Assembly: GCA_947179485.1 (NCBI GenBank)
Contig: OX359247.1
Location: 60,237,131-60,301,130 of the forward strand
Reading direction: 5' to 3'
DNA from: Allacma fusca
Lineage: Eukaryota > Arthropoda > Collembola > Symphypleona > Sminthuridae
Length of the DNA: 64,000 bases
The translations under genes and the position numbers were made by a program. Position 1 is the first letter of the stretch. The number at the start of each line of letters is the position of its first letter. Below, in pieces: positions 1 through 10,700 of this stretch. The notes below the pieces were generated by a model, which was not told the DNA's origin, searched no databases, and saw only the letters and a list, made by a program, of their open reading frames with translations.

Positions 1-1719
1 TTATTACCAATCCCTAGGACTCTGATATCCATGCATTCAGAATTATACCAAAAGGGTCGTTTTAATAAACATAAAAATATTCTAACAAACAAGCGATACC
101 TACCTCATTGGACTTCCCATTTGATTTTCTGGCTTCCTAAAAACGACTCAGCTACAACATTAGTACATAATTTGTTAGTGGAAAATGGGCACTCCATCAA
201 AGACTTGTTTGTTTTTGCGAGCCATTTCCCAAAAAAATTACTACAAAAACATCATTTATTTTCGCGCTTCAAATTTAAATACACATCTGATTTCCCGCCA
301 AGCGCTATCTGCCCAATTTTGGAACCTTTAGAAGTGCTTAAAGTAGCCGGTGCGATGATCCCGCCCCATTTAATAAAAACTTCTAGTGGGTTTGATGGCG
401 GTAATTTTCAAGTTTTGTTAGCCGTAACAAAAAAGCTCAACTATTCCTTTGAAATTGATGCTTCCAATATTGGAACGGGGTCTTATCGGAACGGGACTTG
501 GACGGGAATGACTGGTTCAGTTTACTACAAAAAAGCGGATCTGTGCATTTTAAATTCCGCATCATTAGAACGCCATGACATCCTGGATTTCGTTTACATT
601 GCATCGGACCATATTGAATTCGGGACGAGATTGCCAAGTATTTACATTAAATGGCAAACTGTGGTTTACCCCTTTACCACCGAACTCTGGGGTTTACTTG
701 GTTGTTGTTTTGTTGGAACTGCCATCCTTTTACATTTAGAGCTGCACTTGCGCAGTGAATTTAATAATTATTATTGTACAAACTCTGGGTTACTGATCAC
801 CTACAAAATCATGATGGACCAATCAAGTGAATTAAAAGGTTTCTCGGAGAAGTTTAAAATATTTTTGGGACTCTGGATGCTATGTTACCTAGTTATAGGA
901 TCTGCCTATAAAAGTGATTTGGTATCATTTTTTTCAACTCAAGCGGAAGAAGAGGTTCCTGAAGATTTCGACCAATTAGACCTACATCAAGAATATTCTA
1001 TCGTATTTAATTATTTAGGCGGAACATCCTATAACTACTTCAATAAATCCAGAGATGGCGTCGCTACACACATTTTGCCACGCGTTATTAGCTTTGAAAG
1101 AGATCCCGGAAAATGTATACTTGAAGCTGTCCTTAATTCCAAAACTGTTTGTATTTCCTTTCATACTCCTCTAAAAACAGTCATAGCTAGAAATGTGAGC
1201 CTCCCTGGAATAGCGGAGTCAATTGTGCTTATTTCAAGACCAATAAGGAGCTTCTCTACCGGATTCGCATTTCAAAAAAAATCCGTGTTGACTGATGATT
1301 TTGCGGGGCTTGTCGGAAGGTTACGGGATGCGGGAATGCCAGGGAAGTGGAGGGAAAATATTTACGCTTACTTTATGCACAGGGGAAAGTTATGGATCAA
1401 GAGTAAAAATTCAAAGTTGTTATATCAAACGCTGGTCAGGATCTGGGAAGAGCGGAAGCGTGAGTCTGATAGTTTCACAATAGAAAATCTGACCGGGGCC
1501 TTTGTAATACTATTTGTTGGGCATATCTTTAGTTTTGCAGTAGAATTGTGGGAGTTTTTGCAGGCATATTGGGTAACTTTAAGACTGAGATTACTTTGGG
1601 CTCGACTAGCCTTTTATGAATGCTTGACTACGAAAATGAAATTGCTTCAGGGTTCTATGCAAGTGTTCAAATTAAACTCAAGTTTTGCTGATATTTTGCA
1701 AGTGAAAGCATGCAAATAA
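1..1719 (+). CDS. Ionotropic receptor (divergent IR), 5'-partial
   Basis: Ligand-gated ion channel of the ionotropic receptor branch of the iGluR family, expected in the dendritic membrane of chemosensory neurons. The first in-frame ATG is at 31, but the frame is open to the window edge, so part of the N-terminal domain is probably missing. From the ATG the product is 562 aa. The S1 ligand-binding half (about residues 115-205) carries the G-x-W-x-G-M-x-G pattern followed by the A-D-x-C strand. TM1 is near 211-233, TM2 near 277-302 with the S-A-Y-K-S-D-L-V-S-F-F motif (the SYTANLAAF equivalent), then S2, and TM3 near 482-506. The long unbroken exon and poor conservation fit a divergent antennal or gustatory IR rather than IR25a or IR8a. 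The family call is secure. Ligand and expression are unknown. Confidence 0.85.
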   Translation, partial: LLPIPRTLISMHSELYQKGRFNKHKNILTNKRYLPHWTSHLIFWLPKNDSATTLVHNLLVENGHSIKDLFVFASHFPKKLLQKHHLFSRFKFKYTSDFPPSAICPILEPLEVLKVAGAMIPPHLIKTSSGFDGGNFQVLLAVTKKLNYSFEIDASNIGTGSYRNGTWTGMTGSVYYKKADLCILNSASLERHDILDFVYIASDHIEFGTRLPSIYIKWQTVVYPFTTELWGLLGCCFVGTAILLHLELHLRSEFNNYYCTNSGLLITYKIMMDQSSELKGFSEKFKIFLGLWMLCYLVIGSAYKSDLVSFFSTQAEEEVPEDFDQLDLHQEYSIVFNYLGGTSYNYFNKSRDGVATHILPRVISFERDPGKCILEAVLNSKTVCISFHTPLKTVIARNVSLPGIAESIVLISRPIRSFSTGFAFQKKSVLTDDFAGLVGRLRDAGMPGKWRENIYAYFMHRGKLWIKSKNSKLLYQTLVRIWEERKRESDSFTIENLTGAFVILFVGHIFSFAVELWEFLQAYWVTLRLRLLWARLAFYECLTTKMKLLQGSMQVFKLNSSFADILQVKACK

Positions 1720-2764
1720 ACATGTGAAACAAATAATAGTTCCTATACGTCTCATAAAATCTTCATTTATTCAAGTTAATTTTTTTGGAACCATTTTTAC
1801 AGGCCCGAAACTCCATAAAGAATAACGATTGAAGCAAATCTGTATAAGCCAGTCTGAAACCTACTATATATAACAGAGGATTGAACTCACACACATTATG
1901 TGCATTTTATAAGAGCAATCGCCTTTAAACAAGGGTGTTTTGTAAGGGGAAATAAAATGTGATTTAATAGGAACTCGTCCTGTATTCTTCATTATAACAT
2001 TTTCATGTAGGGGTCTCTCATTTTAAGAGTACACTGTATATGTATGTATGTGTGTACATATGTCTTCATTTCCTGTTTATAAATGCTAGGCTCACATGTA
2101 AATGCCGTACAAATCATCAGAAACACCTTTCCGTAAATCATCTAAAGGAATAATAGTTACCGCATGTTAAAGTCCCGGGTACATAGTTAAACTTGCACCC
2201 CAACAAATCAATAATTACTTTGATGAAACCCCGTTAAAATGTAAATAATGACTTATACACTTTGTATAGCAACCTATTAAAAAGTACTACAGCGGAAGTA
2301 GCAGAACTAATGAATCATAACCCAATGATTTTCCTGTAGAGTTCTCGGTATTACCATGTACAAGTGTACAGGAAATTTTCCCATACGTATCATTAAACCC
2401 TTTCGCTTGGAACATACAAGGTGTGTCCCCATACTGTCATTAAATTGTTTACGAATGACATAACATCATTTGTTTTTATACATTTTTAACACTGACTTCC
2501 AATACCGTGCCGAGGTACAATTTCATATTTTAAGTAAATACGACACTATTTCATAAATTCGTAGGGCTTTTGGTCATTTCCATAGAATTGTTTTCAATCA
2601 TAGGACAGATTTGGAGCAAGTGAATTGGCATTACTTTCATCAACCCCTCAACGCAGTTAATGGTATTCACTAGCACTGCAAATTTCGAAAAATAATTTGG
2701 TAGTGCAATTCCAACCCACTCAAGAAACGTTCCAGCATTTAAAAAAAACTCGTTAGTAGTCAAA
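1720..2764. other. Intergenic, AT-rich; possible MITE remnant
   Basis: No coding sequence recognised. A TG/TA-rich simple stretch lies near 2038-2062. The segment ending at 2036 (TTAAGAGTACACTG followed by TA) looks like the right terminus of the small CAGTG-type MITE family seen elsewhere in the window. Its left end, near 1899, is too decayed to place. Confidence 0.4.
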
Positions 2765-3989
2765 ATGTCAGGTGCAAGCTTTGATGAGAATAACATCGAA
2801 AGGTAAAATAGTTCAAGTGATCTAAAATTATTTAAAAACTATTTTGATGGTGTGCACTAGGAAATTTTAAGGATACAAAGTCATTGAGTTTGTTATTTAT
2901 AAAATGTTTTTCTCAGCTGGTACTTTGGAGTGTTGTCCTTCGAGGAATCCCAACGGCTCCTAGCACGTGAATCCACTGGAATATTCTTTGTACGGGATTC
3001 ATCTCGAACTCCCGGAGAGTATGTTTTGTGCCTAAAGTAAAGCATTTTATTTACCTTGTTTACTTACAATTAAAGCCATTATTGTAATAAGTGATGATAT
3101 GATCTTCTAGGAAATAATCAGTGTTTTATCGTGTCCATAATTTTGTAGTCTGACGATATTTATTATAGTACGTCAAAATATAATCACAAATATAGCGTTA
3201 TCGCTATACTTGGATGCGCCATGAGACCTTGGGTAATATTAATTAGCTGAAATTTCTGTTTGTTTAGGGAAAAAAATGAGGTGAAGCAATTTCCTATCCA
3301 TTGGAAAGTTGTGGAAACCGAAAACCAGTATTACTTACGAGATGATCTTACTTTTCCTGACATTCCATCAATGTTATCTTTCTACAAACGAAACATATTT
3401 GAAACTACATCTTTAATTAGACCAATTGAGAAAAAAGTTCCTTTGAGGCTAAACAATCCTGATGTAAGGGAACTTTTAGTTTTTACATTTTATGAAGGTG
3501 AATTAAAATTATTTCATAGCTTTTTAATTATGTCCAAAGAAACTTCGGCCGACATCCTATCCTACAGACACGAACATGGGACGAAGCCGTCCACAAACAG
3601 CCCCACCTGGTTTTGGCTTACGGCCAGACGAATTCGAGGAAAAAGTGTATGTTAGAGTATCGAAAAACAGGAGTCCAAGTGCATATGACAACATCTCTTT
3701 AAGGCTGAGTGTTGGGGACCTCATTGAAGTCACTGAAAAAAGGGATACTGGTCATTGGGTTGGAATACTCAACGGCAAGGTAAATGAGTAGGTTTACCCC
3801 CAGAGGGGGGCTTTTAAATTTGAATTTGAATCTTTTCCCCATAACAATTATGACTTCCAACAGTTCCAATCAGCCAGTTTGGTGTTTTTAATCTCTCTCA
3901 TTTGAACTTTACAGAAAGGCGTTTTTCCATTCAGTCATGTTGATATCATCAGTGAAGCTGAGTACTTGTCTGGCATTAGCTCGCAGTAG
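2765..3989 (+). CDS. Crk: Crk-like SH2-SH3 adaptor lacking the N-terminal SH3
   Basis: Signalling adaptor that should bind phosphotyrosine proteins at the membrane. Exons read from splice signals: 2765-2802, 2917-3036, 3268-3497, 3568-3779, 3915-3989. The total is 675 nt (224 aa) with phases consistent throughout. The ATG at 2765 is followed by a short leader and the SH2 start S-W-Y. SH2 spans about 13-108 with the phosphotyrosine-binding Arg in F-F-V-R-D-S (R39). The Crk C-terminal SH3 spans about 156-212 (VYVRVSKNRSPSAYDN ... GHWVGILNGKKGVFPFSHV). Vertebrate Crk is about 300 aa and fly Crk about 270. The missing 50-60 residues are the N-terminal SH3 that recruits C3G and DOCK180. Only a DVRELLVFTF stub, like an SH3 first strand, remains before a 70-bp intron (3498-3567). 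Identity is firm. Function without nSH3 is open. Confidence 0.85.
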
Positions 3990-4948
3990 CCCTGCAATGC
4001 TTACTCAGGGTTAAAAATATTAGTTAAATAATTTGGCTTTAATGCGTAAAGTAGTGGCTTGCTGTAATAATTTGTCTCCATACATGCACATATTTATTGT
4101 TTAAGTAATAATGTAACTCCAAGCAATATTTATTAAATCATAGACGGTTGAAATCTTATTAATTGTTTTGTCGTTGAACTATTACTTTAATTAATTTCGG
4201 ATAATATGTTTAATCCAAGTATTTTTGGAAGACGATCAAATTTAATATAAATGTGAAAGTGATGTGTACAGTTTTTGTAAAATTGTTTTACTAGCTAATA
4301 CATTACATCATTAGTACTGTAAATGTCGTCAATTTCCTTTTACCTTCAAAATGTGTCCGGAGGCTACAACGTTGCACTGTAATGTGCTACTAATGACTTC
4401 GGGGTCATTAGATATGGGATAAAAAATTTGAAGATTAATTAATTCTCCAGATTACGGATATGAGATACTTTTGCAGTTAGCTTAATTTCCATATGAATTT
4501 CTTAGAAATTGTGGAATGTAAGAATCCCTTTTAGGGCTAGGGATCGTTTTCAGAGTGGGAGTAGCTGGCAGAGGATTTGCAAAAAATGAATTTCTCAACT
4601 AATTTTAACCCAAAAAGTACGAGACAAAATCAGATAATTTTAGAACCTAGAACGTTTAACAGTATATTTCACTGCTCAGCTAAATGATTGGGTTGTTGTT
4701 ATAAAGAAGCCATTCGTAGCTTTTCCCAGGAATACCTTCAGTGATCCCTTTGTATTTTCAATGCACAAATCTTAACTTCACGCTGGCAGCCAGCTCTCGA
4801 ACACAACGGTTCCAAAATGTTTTTGAAAGTAAATACTAGTTTTTTTTTGGAGCTGAAGACTATTCAAGCAACTTGTCAAAAATAGGTAATTGTCAAGAAA
4901 TTGAATTACACGGATAAAATTACTCTGTACAGTAAACTTGGTTACTAT
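3990..4948. other. Intergenic, includes Crk 3' UTR
   Basis: AT-rich sequence with the probable 3' UTR of the Crk-like gene. No second gene or structured RNA recognised. It ends with CTAT (4945-4948), the left target-site duplication of the LTR element. Confidence 0.5.
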
Positions 4949-5484
4949 TATTAAGGTCAAGATGAGGTCACTCCATTTGAGTAACTTTCCAAACTTGACT
5001 AATTATGAATCGTGCAAAAAAATGTAATTAATTGGATGAAAGCAATTAATAAAAGTCTCAAATGTAATCCAGAGAATTATTGAATGAAACAACCCGAAGG
5101 CTGATTGTTTATTCAAAATGAAACTGAAAACGAAATGATTATTACTTCAACAATAACTTCAGAAACTTAAAAATAGAACAAAAGGGGAATCTCAGAGGAT
5201 TCCAAAAATCAAACAGAAAGGAATAACTCTCAGTCTAAGACTGAAGTTCGCAAATAAGATTTGCACACACTTTAACACTGTCGTGTGTGATTCATACATC
5301 ATTACATCATTTCATAAGATGAGACGCGTCCAAAAGTGGAGCGTGAGAAGTCCCTCGTCAGGGATTCTTTACTCTGCTCTAGACGCAGCTAGAGCTGACC
5401 TTTAACACTAATAACAATTTTATTACATGACTAAAATCACTTCTTACAACTACACTTCTTACAACTATGTATGTATACCTTACA
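4949..5484 (-). repeat. 3' LTR of element 1
   Basis: Direct repeat of 13477-14012, same 536-bp length, no difference seen by eye. The U3 start TGTAAGG (minus strand) abuts the internal TCCCGGG seen on the plus strand at 5485. The same junction sequence occurs in element 2 at 57041. Confidence 0.95.
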
Positions 5485-5850
5485 TCCCGGGGTCCGGGAA
5501 AAACATTTGGTCCTCAAAATGTGAACAATTTTATCATGAATAAAATATAAATGACCAAAATTATGTCAAAATGATAACATAATAAGTACTTGTAAAGTAC
5601 AAACCTGAAAATGATAGAGTAGATAGTTACAGTAAGAGAAAAAGAGAGACAAAAGATTGGTTTTGTATTTTTCATCTATACTTACACTTGATAATTTACA
5701 AGGAAGACATTATCAAGTTTGCCTCACAATCGGAAGCCACTTAAAACTATGACAATTTGATTAATTTCATAATTCTAAGTACCAAAAGCACTGACTAAAA
5801 ATATTTTTAACACCACACTTTTATATACACAAGCACTTTATTGATGAAAG
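5485..5850 (-). other. Element 1 untranslated 3' region
   Basis: Non-coding segment between the end of the env-position frame and the 3' LTR. It includes the plus-strand primer region next to the LTR. No further frame is recognised. Confidence 0.6.
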
Positions 5851-7746
5851 TCAATAAGCACGGGGGAAGGTAACAACGGGAGCAGGATGCTGGGCGTTGT
5901 TATTATCTTCAGGAGTTGACACGAAGACGGCCTGCTGGAGGTGTCCGTGTTGACGCGAAGAAGTGCGGCGATAACGGTAACAACCGTAAATGATTAAAAG
6001 TAAACCAAAAAGAGTAAAGAAAACAATACCAGTTATGGAGAAAATTCTGAATTCCAAATTATAATCACCAGTGCCGAGGCCAACTTCAAGTTGAGGGGTT
6101 GGAATGACGGCAGGGATGACTGGAAGTTTGAAAGACTGCTCTTGTGCAGTCGGAGGGGCTGGAGTCGCTTGGGTGGACTTTATGACGCTCTCGAAATTGA
6201 AAGTTTTAGGGTCGGCAATCAGCATGAGTTGGAGCAACTTGAAATCTTGTATGGCTTGATCCATGGGAGACAAGGTCACGTTAGGGCTGAAATTAATACT
6301 TTCACTCGCACTAGTAACATCTTCTTTGAGAAGTTGATGAGGAGGAAGGTTTTGATTGAAGGTATTAGAAGGTGAAGGCACAAAATCAAGCACTTTAGCA
6401 ATTACGGGAGGAGCAAGCACAAAACCGGCTCCAAGAGCCATCACTTTTAATGCATTAGCACGTTTTTTCTTATTTATGTCAGTGAGAAAAGGATTTGGGG
6501 CAACTTTAGAATGAAGCGTGTTAATACTTACTGACCTTTGAGGAGGAATTACCAACTTTTGGTTGGATAGAGCCTGTTGCTTGTTCATTTTGGAGAGACT
6601 GAATCCATGTGTGAGGGATGGTAAGCTGTTCCATCCTCCGGGCGGGGGCAGTGGGGCCGCTCCGCCGGAGCAGATGAGGAAGAAAACACAGAGCGTGGTG
6701 AACTTTGTGGAGAGGCCACAAATTCTCCTCTGTCGTTTAGCAGGAACTGTTGAGACATATGTGACTGAGTCATCTGAGGAGTCCCCGGATGGTGGGACGA
6801 TAATTCCCGGGGATGAGGCGGATTCTCCGAAGAGGGCGGAGGCCGGCTCATCATGTTCGTTGTGGAAGAAACTGTCGTGGACGGAAGTCCCGAACGGAGC
6901 ACTTCGAAGGAGGGAAGGCGATATGCAGGAGACTCGTTCCGCACGCGAATTGGATCGCTTTGAGCGGGTCGGATTAATGACAGGTTTTTGAACTGACACT
7001 GGGGGTGAGTCACTTTTGGGGTGGAAAAATTTTGACACGCCGGAGGTACCGGGTTGGGGTGAATCTCTGGCGGAACTACTAAAAACTGAGCTCGCGAGTG
7101 ACTCGGAGCTGACATTTGAATAGGCGGGCGACTGTGGCAATGATATTTCGCGTTTGTCAAAGGACTCGAGGTAGGGAGCAACTTCCGTTGTTTCGGAACT
7201 GCCTTGAGATGCTCGAGTGTTGACTGGGTAAAAACTTCGATGTGGATTTGAGGGTCCACTAAAATCACTGGAGTGGACAGAACGAATTCCGCTGGGGAAT
7301 CCCTCATTTGATGCAACAATTGTTTCCATGTTATAGCCTGGCGGTACGCTGCCGCACAATAAGCACCTCTCAATTGATCTATGAGCAAGGGCACAGCACT
7401 GGGTAATACAAGTCCCAGGGCGACGTGACGAAAAGTTCTGGAGTAGATGGGAACTGAACAATCCGTTGCAGCAATGACTTGTCCAGTTGCATCCGAAAAC
7501 TGAAGGGGAAAAATTTTTACAATACACTCGGCCACCGGACAATAAACTGGGATATTGGATGGAGTAGGGAGTGTAACCGAAGTTAACTGCGACCAAGGGT
7601 TCTCTCCTAATTTGAAAATTGGCCTGACTCCCAGCGTAGTCATAGGAGTCAGTTGGCCTTGGAGAGTGGGATATTGCGGGGGTGCTGGAGAGTTGGGGGA
7701 TGAAGAATTCATGACGATGCATGTGTAAAACGACACAGTAGGGCAA
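5851..7746 (-). CDS. Env-position ORF3b, element 1 (membrane-type frame)
   Basis: Open frame of 631 codons in the env slot. Only its second half resembles element 2. That half has a hydrophobic signal-like stretch (CVFFLICSGGAAP), then G-G-W-x-S-L-P, an Ala/Gly-rich hydrophobic segment ending K-V-L-D-x-x-P-S-P-S-N, and a C-terminal transmembrane helix (ITGIVFFTLFGLLLIIYGCY) followed by a basic tail. This is the layout of a small type-I membrane protein, but it does not look like the baculovirus F-type Env of errantiviruses. The first half overlaps ORF3a and is not recognisably conserved, so the protein is probably expressed from the conserved signal onward, perhaps by splicing as env genes of LTR elements commonly are. 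Function unknown. Confidence 0.6.
   Translation of the reverse strand: MPYCVVLHMHRHEFFIPQLSSTPAISHSPRPTDSYDYAGSQANFQIRREPLVAVNFGYTPYSIQYPSLLSGGRVYCKNFSPSVFGCNWTSHCCNGLFSSHLLQNFSSRRPGTCITQCCALAHRSIERCLLCGSVPPGYNMETIVASNEGFPSGIRSVHSSDFSGPSNPHRSFYPVNTRASQGSSETTEVAPYLESFDKREISLPQSPAYSNVSSESLASSVFSSSARDSPQPGTSGVSKFFHPKSDSPPVSVQKPVINPTRSKRSNSRAERVSCISPSLLRSAPFGTSVHDSFFHNEHDEPASALFGESASSPGIIVPPSGDSSDDSVTYVSTVPAKRQRRICGLSTKFTTLCVFFLICSGGAAPLPPPGGWNSLPSLTHGFSLSKMNKQQALSNQKLVIPPQRSVSINTLHSKVAPNPFLTDINKKKRANALKVMALGAGFVLAPPVIAKVLDFVPSPSNTFNQNLPPHQLLKEDVTSASESINFSPNVTLSPMDQAIQDFKLLQLMLIADPKTFNFESVIKSTQATPAPPTAQEQSFKLPVIPAVIPTPQLEVGLGTGDYNLEFRIFSITGIVFFTLFGLLLIIYGCYRYRRTSSRQHGHLQQAVFVSTPEDNNNAQHPAPVVTFPRAY
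6585..7736 (-). CDS. Env-position ORF3a, element 1 (novel conserved frame)
   Basis: A 383-codon frame starting 10 nt inside ORF3b and overlapping it in another frame. It is conserved with the equivalent frame of element 2. Shared blocks are L-G-E-N-P-W, Y-C-P-V-A-E, I-F-P-x-Q, R-T-F-R-H-V-A, Q-L-R-x-x-Y-C-x-A, M-R-D-x-P, P-V-I-x-V-D-x-Q-I and a terminal S-S-S-S-A-P. The N-terminal 170 residues look globular and the rest is Pro/Ser-rich. I recognise no known domain. Its position after pol suggests an accessory structural or regulatory protein. Conservation between diverged copies supports real coding. Confidence 0.65.
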   Translation of the reverse strand: MSFYTCIVMNSSSPNSPAPPQYPTLQGQLTPMTTLGVRPIFKLGENPWSQLTSVTLPTPSNIPVYCPVAECIVKIFPLQFSDATGQVIAATDCSVPIYSRTFRHVALGLVLPSAVPLLIDQLRGAYCAAAYRQAITWKQLLHQMRDSPAEFVLSTPVILVDPQIHIEVFTQSTLEHLKAVPKQRKLLPTSSPLTNAKYHCHSRPPIQMSAPSHSRAQFLVVPPEIHPNPVPPACQNFSTPKVTHPQCQFKNLSLIRPAQSDPIRVRNESPAYRLPSFEVLRSGLPSTTVSSTTNMMSRPPPSSENPPHPRELSSHHPGTPQMTQSHMSQQFLLNDRGEFVASPQSSPRSVFSSSSAPAERPHCPRPEDGTAYHPSHMDSVSPK

Positions 7747-7768
7747 CTAAAGTAAGTATAGCAAAAAT

Positions 7769-10700
7769 TTATACACGTTTGGCTTTATCAATCAATCGCT
7801 GAGATTTTCGCACCGGAAGTGGGAGTTTAGATGGAGACGAAACTTTGGATAAAACTGGAACACGAGTCGCACTTTCAGAAGATGATGATGGAGTGGAAAT
7901 GTCAGGAGAGTCGGAGGAGTGAAAATGACTGAGCCAAGAGTTAAACTCATCTTGGTCATCACTTGTGTATACATACTCAGGGTGTATTATACCACTACCT
8001 AAATCTAAACTTATAAGCTTGAGCTGTGAAAGATGACACCGGACATTAGGTCGCAACCTTTGAGAAGGGAATGTTAAAACTAGCTCAGCATTATTGTTCT
8101 TATCTATACTTACAATTGTATAGGGGCCTATCCACCTACAGAGTAATTTATCGGAAAGGCCAACTTTACGCTGTGGTAAGTAAAATCTAACGTGGGAACC
8201 AACTTTATATTCAAAGGGTCTGTATTGCGCATCAAATTTTTCCTTGGCCTGAATCTGAGCTTTGCGAATTAATTGAGCAATTCGCTGATGCATAATTTTT
8301 ACTTGATTCGGACTCAACTGAGTAATACTTAAAAGGGAATTAGGGATCGAGTTTAGCATGGGAGCTGGAGGCTGGCGCCCGAAAAATGCTTGGAAAGGGG
8401 AAATTTTTGTAACTGAATGCTCACTGGTATTGTAAGCAGCAATTACATATGGAACATACACGTCCCAATTATCTTGATTATCTGAAACAAACTTACTAAG
8501 CATTATTGCTAAAGTTTGGTTCACTCTTTCCACGGCTCCATGAGACCGGGGGTGAAAGGGCACACTAAAATTATGAGTAATGTTAAACTGTTGTGTTAAC
8601 TTTTGCACAACTGCCGACTTAAATTCAGCGGCACCATCAGAAATTAATGTGGACATGCCTGGAAAAGTTAAAATAAATTGTTCGAGATGCATGGAAACAT
8701 TCGCAGCATCTTTGACAGGAAGCAATGAAACATGAACCCATTTAGTAAACAAGTCAGTTAAAACTAACACATATTTATTACCTCTAGGAGTTTCTTTAAA
8801 GGGGCCTAATAAATCCATCGCGTAAGTACTAGCGGGGATTTTTATGGGAATTATTTTAAGACTGTCCATCCGTAGACGAGTCTGATGTTGGCGACTTTGG
8901 CACTCGGGGCATTGTGAGCAATGCTTAAAAGTGTCCGCGGTCATGGATCGCCACCAATAATAGGGACGAATCCTTGCCAAACATCTACGAAAACTAAGAT
9001 GACCTGCTAAGGGATGATTATGGGCATTATGTAACAATGTGGGAATCAAGGCCTTAGGTACTAAAAGTAAATTGGGTTGCCTAGGATTAAACTGAATGAA
9101 ATATACACCATCACTGTTGGAAGTAACTTTTGAGCGCTTTTTTGTTAATAATCGCTGCAAAACAGGATCAATTGCTTGAGCATGTTTCAAGTCGTCAGGA
9201 TTAATTAACGGATCAAAAGGAGTAATGAGAGAGGAGTTAAAACCGGGTAAAATCAAATCCTCCTCAGATTGTGTATCACTAGACAGGGCATATGGACAAC
9301 GGGAGACGCCATCCACATTCCTGTGGAGAGAGCCTTTTTTATAACGTATCACATACCTATATTCCTGTAAAATTATAGACATTTTTGTAAGTCTAGCAGT
9401 AGGGTCACGCTGACACTTTAAAAAGCATAATGCATGATGGTCAGTGACAATTGTAAAAGGCTTTAAAAATAAAAATTCACGTAACTTTTTCGTGGAAAAT
9501 ACAACAGCAAGACACTCTTTCTCTGTGACACTCCAATTTTTCTCCGTAGGAGTGAGTGCACGAGAGACATAATAAACGGGATGCTCACCATCCTCAAACT
9601 GTTGGTGGAGAATCCCTGCAATTGCAAGGTTGCTCGCATCCGTGTACAATAAACATGGAAGATTCTCATCATAATGTCTCAACACAGGGGCTTTACACAC
9701 GGCCTGTTTGAGATTTTCAAAAGACTCATCACAATCCTTGGACCAATGGTACAAAGAATGTTTTTTGAGTAAGCTCTGCAATGGAGCTGCAATCTGAGCA
9801 AAACCTAAAATAAATCTTCGGTAATAACCTATAGTGCCCAAAAATTTTCTAAGAGTATCTAAATTATTGGGCTTCGGCTGGCGCATTATAGCAGCCACTT
9901 TAGCCGGTTCCGTTGTTAATCCTTGTTGGGTCAAATAAAATCCGAAAATGATATGTTCTTGCATAGCAAAATTACATTTCCATGGACTGAGTCGAAAATT
10001 AACTCGGGATAACGCTTGAAAAACTAATTCAAGGGCGACTAAATGAGAAGGAAAATCACGACTGTATGGAATTATATCATCTATATATGATACAGCATGT
10101 GTATAGCGTAAGCGTCCCAAAGTTGCTATAGCTAATTTTTGGAAATAGGCCGGAGCATTTTTGAGACCGAAACATACGCGGAGGTACATATATATACCAA
10201 ATTCAGTAATAATAGCGCATAAATGTCTATCATCAGGATGAATCAGAGCCTGATAATAGCCGCTAAATAAATCCAAGGGGGAAAAATATTTTGCATGACG
10301 GAGTTGGAAAAGTAAATCATCAATGCGGGGAAGAGGAAATAACTCATCTTTAGTGATTTTGTTTAACTTTGTAAAATCACACACTAATCTCCATTTATTT
10401 AATTTTTGTCGAACTAAAAATACTGGGGTTGAATAATTGGAAGACTCACACGGGACTATAATATTAGCCTGTATGAGTTTGTCAAGTTCACGTTTTAATA
10501 TTTCACGTTCAAGGGGACTGAGTCTATACGGTTTGGACTGAACTGGAACATCCGAGTTCAACTGTATACGCATAGGAGGGAGAATGCAAGCCTGTAAATC
10601 ATTAATGCTCCATGCAAAAAGATAAGAATACCGATTTAAAAGTTGAATAATAGCATGACGCTGGTCTGGGGTAAGTTGAGAATTAATATTGATAACTGAA

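Noticed and set aside
2551-2796. 81-codon minus-strand frame
   Set aside because: Antisense to the Crk first exon and its upstream region, with no recognisable domain.
6563-6991. 142-codon plus-strand frame inside element 1
   Set aside because: Antisense shadow of the env-position frames, not conserved in element 2.
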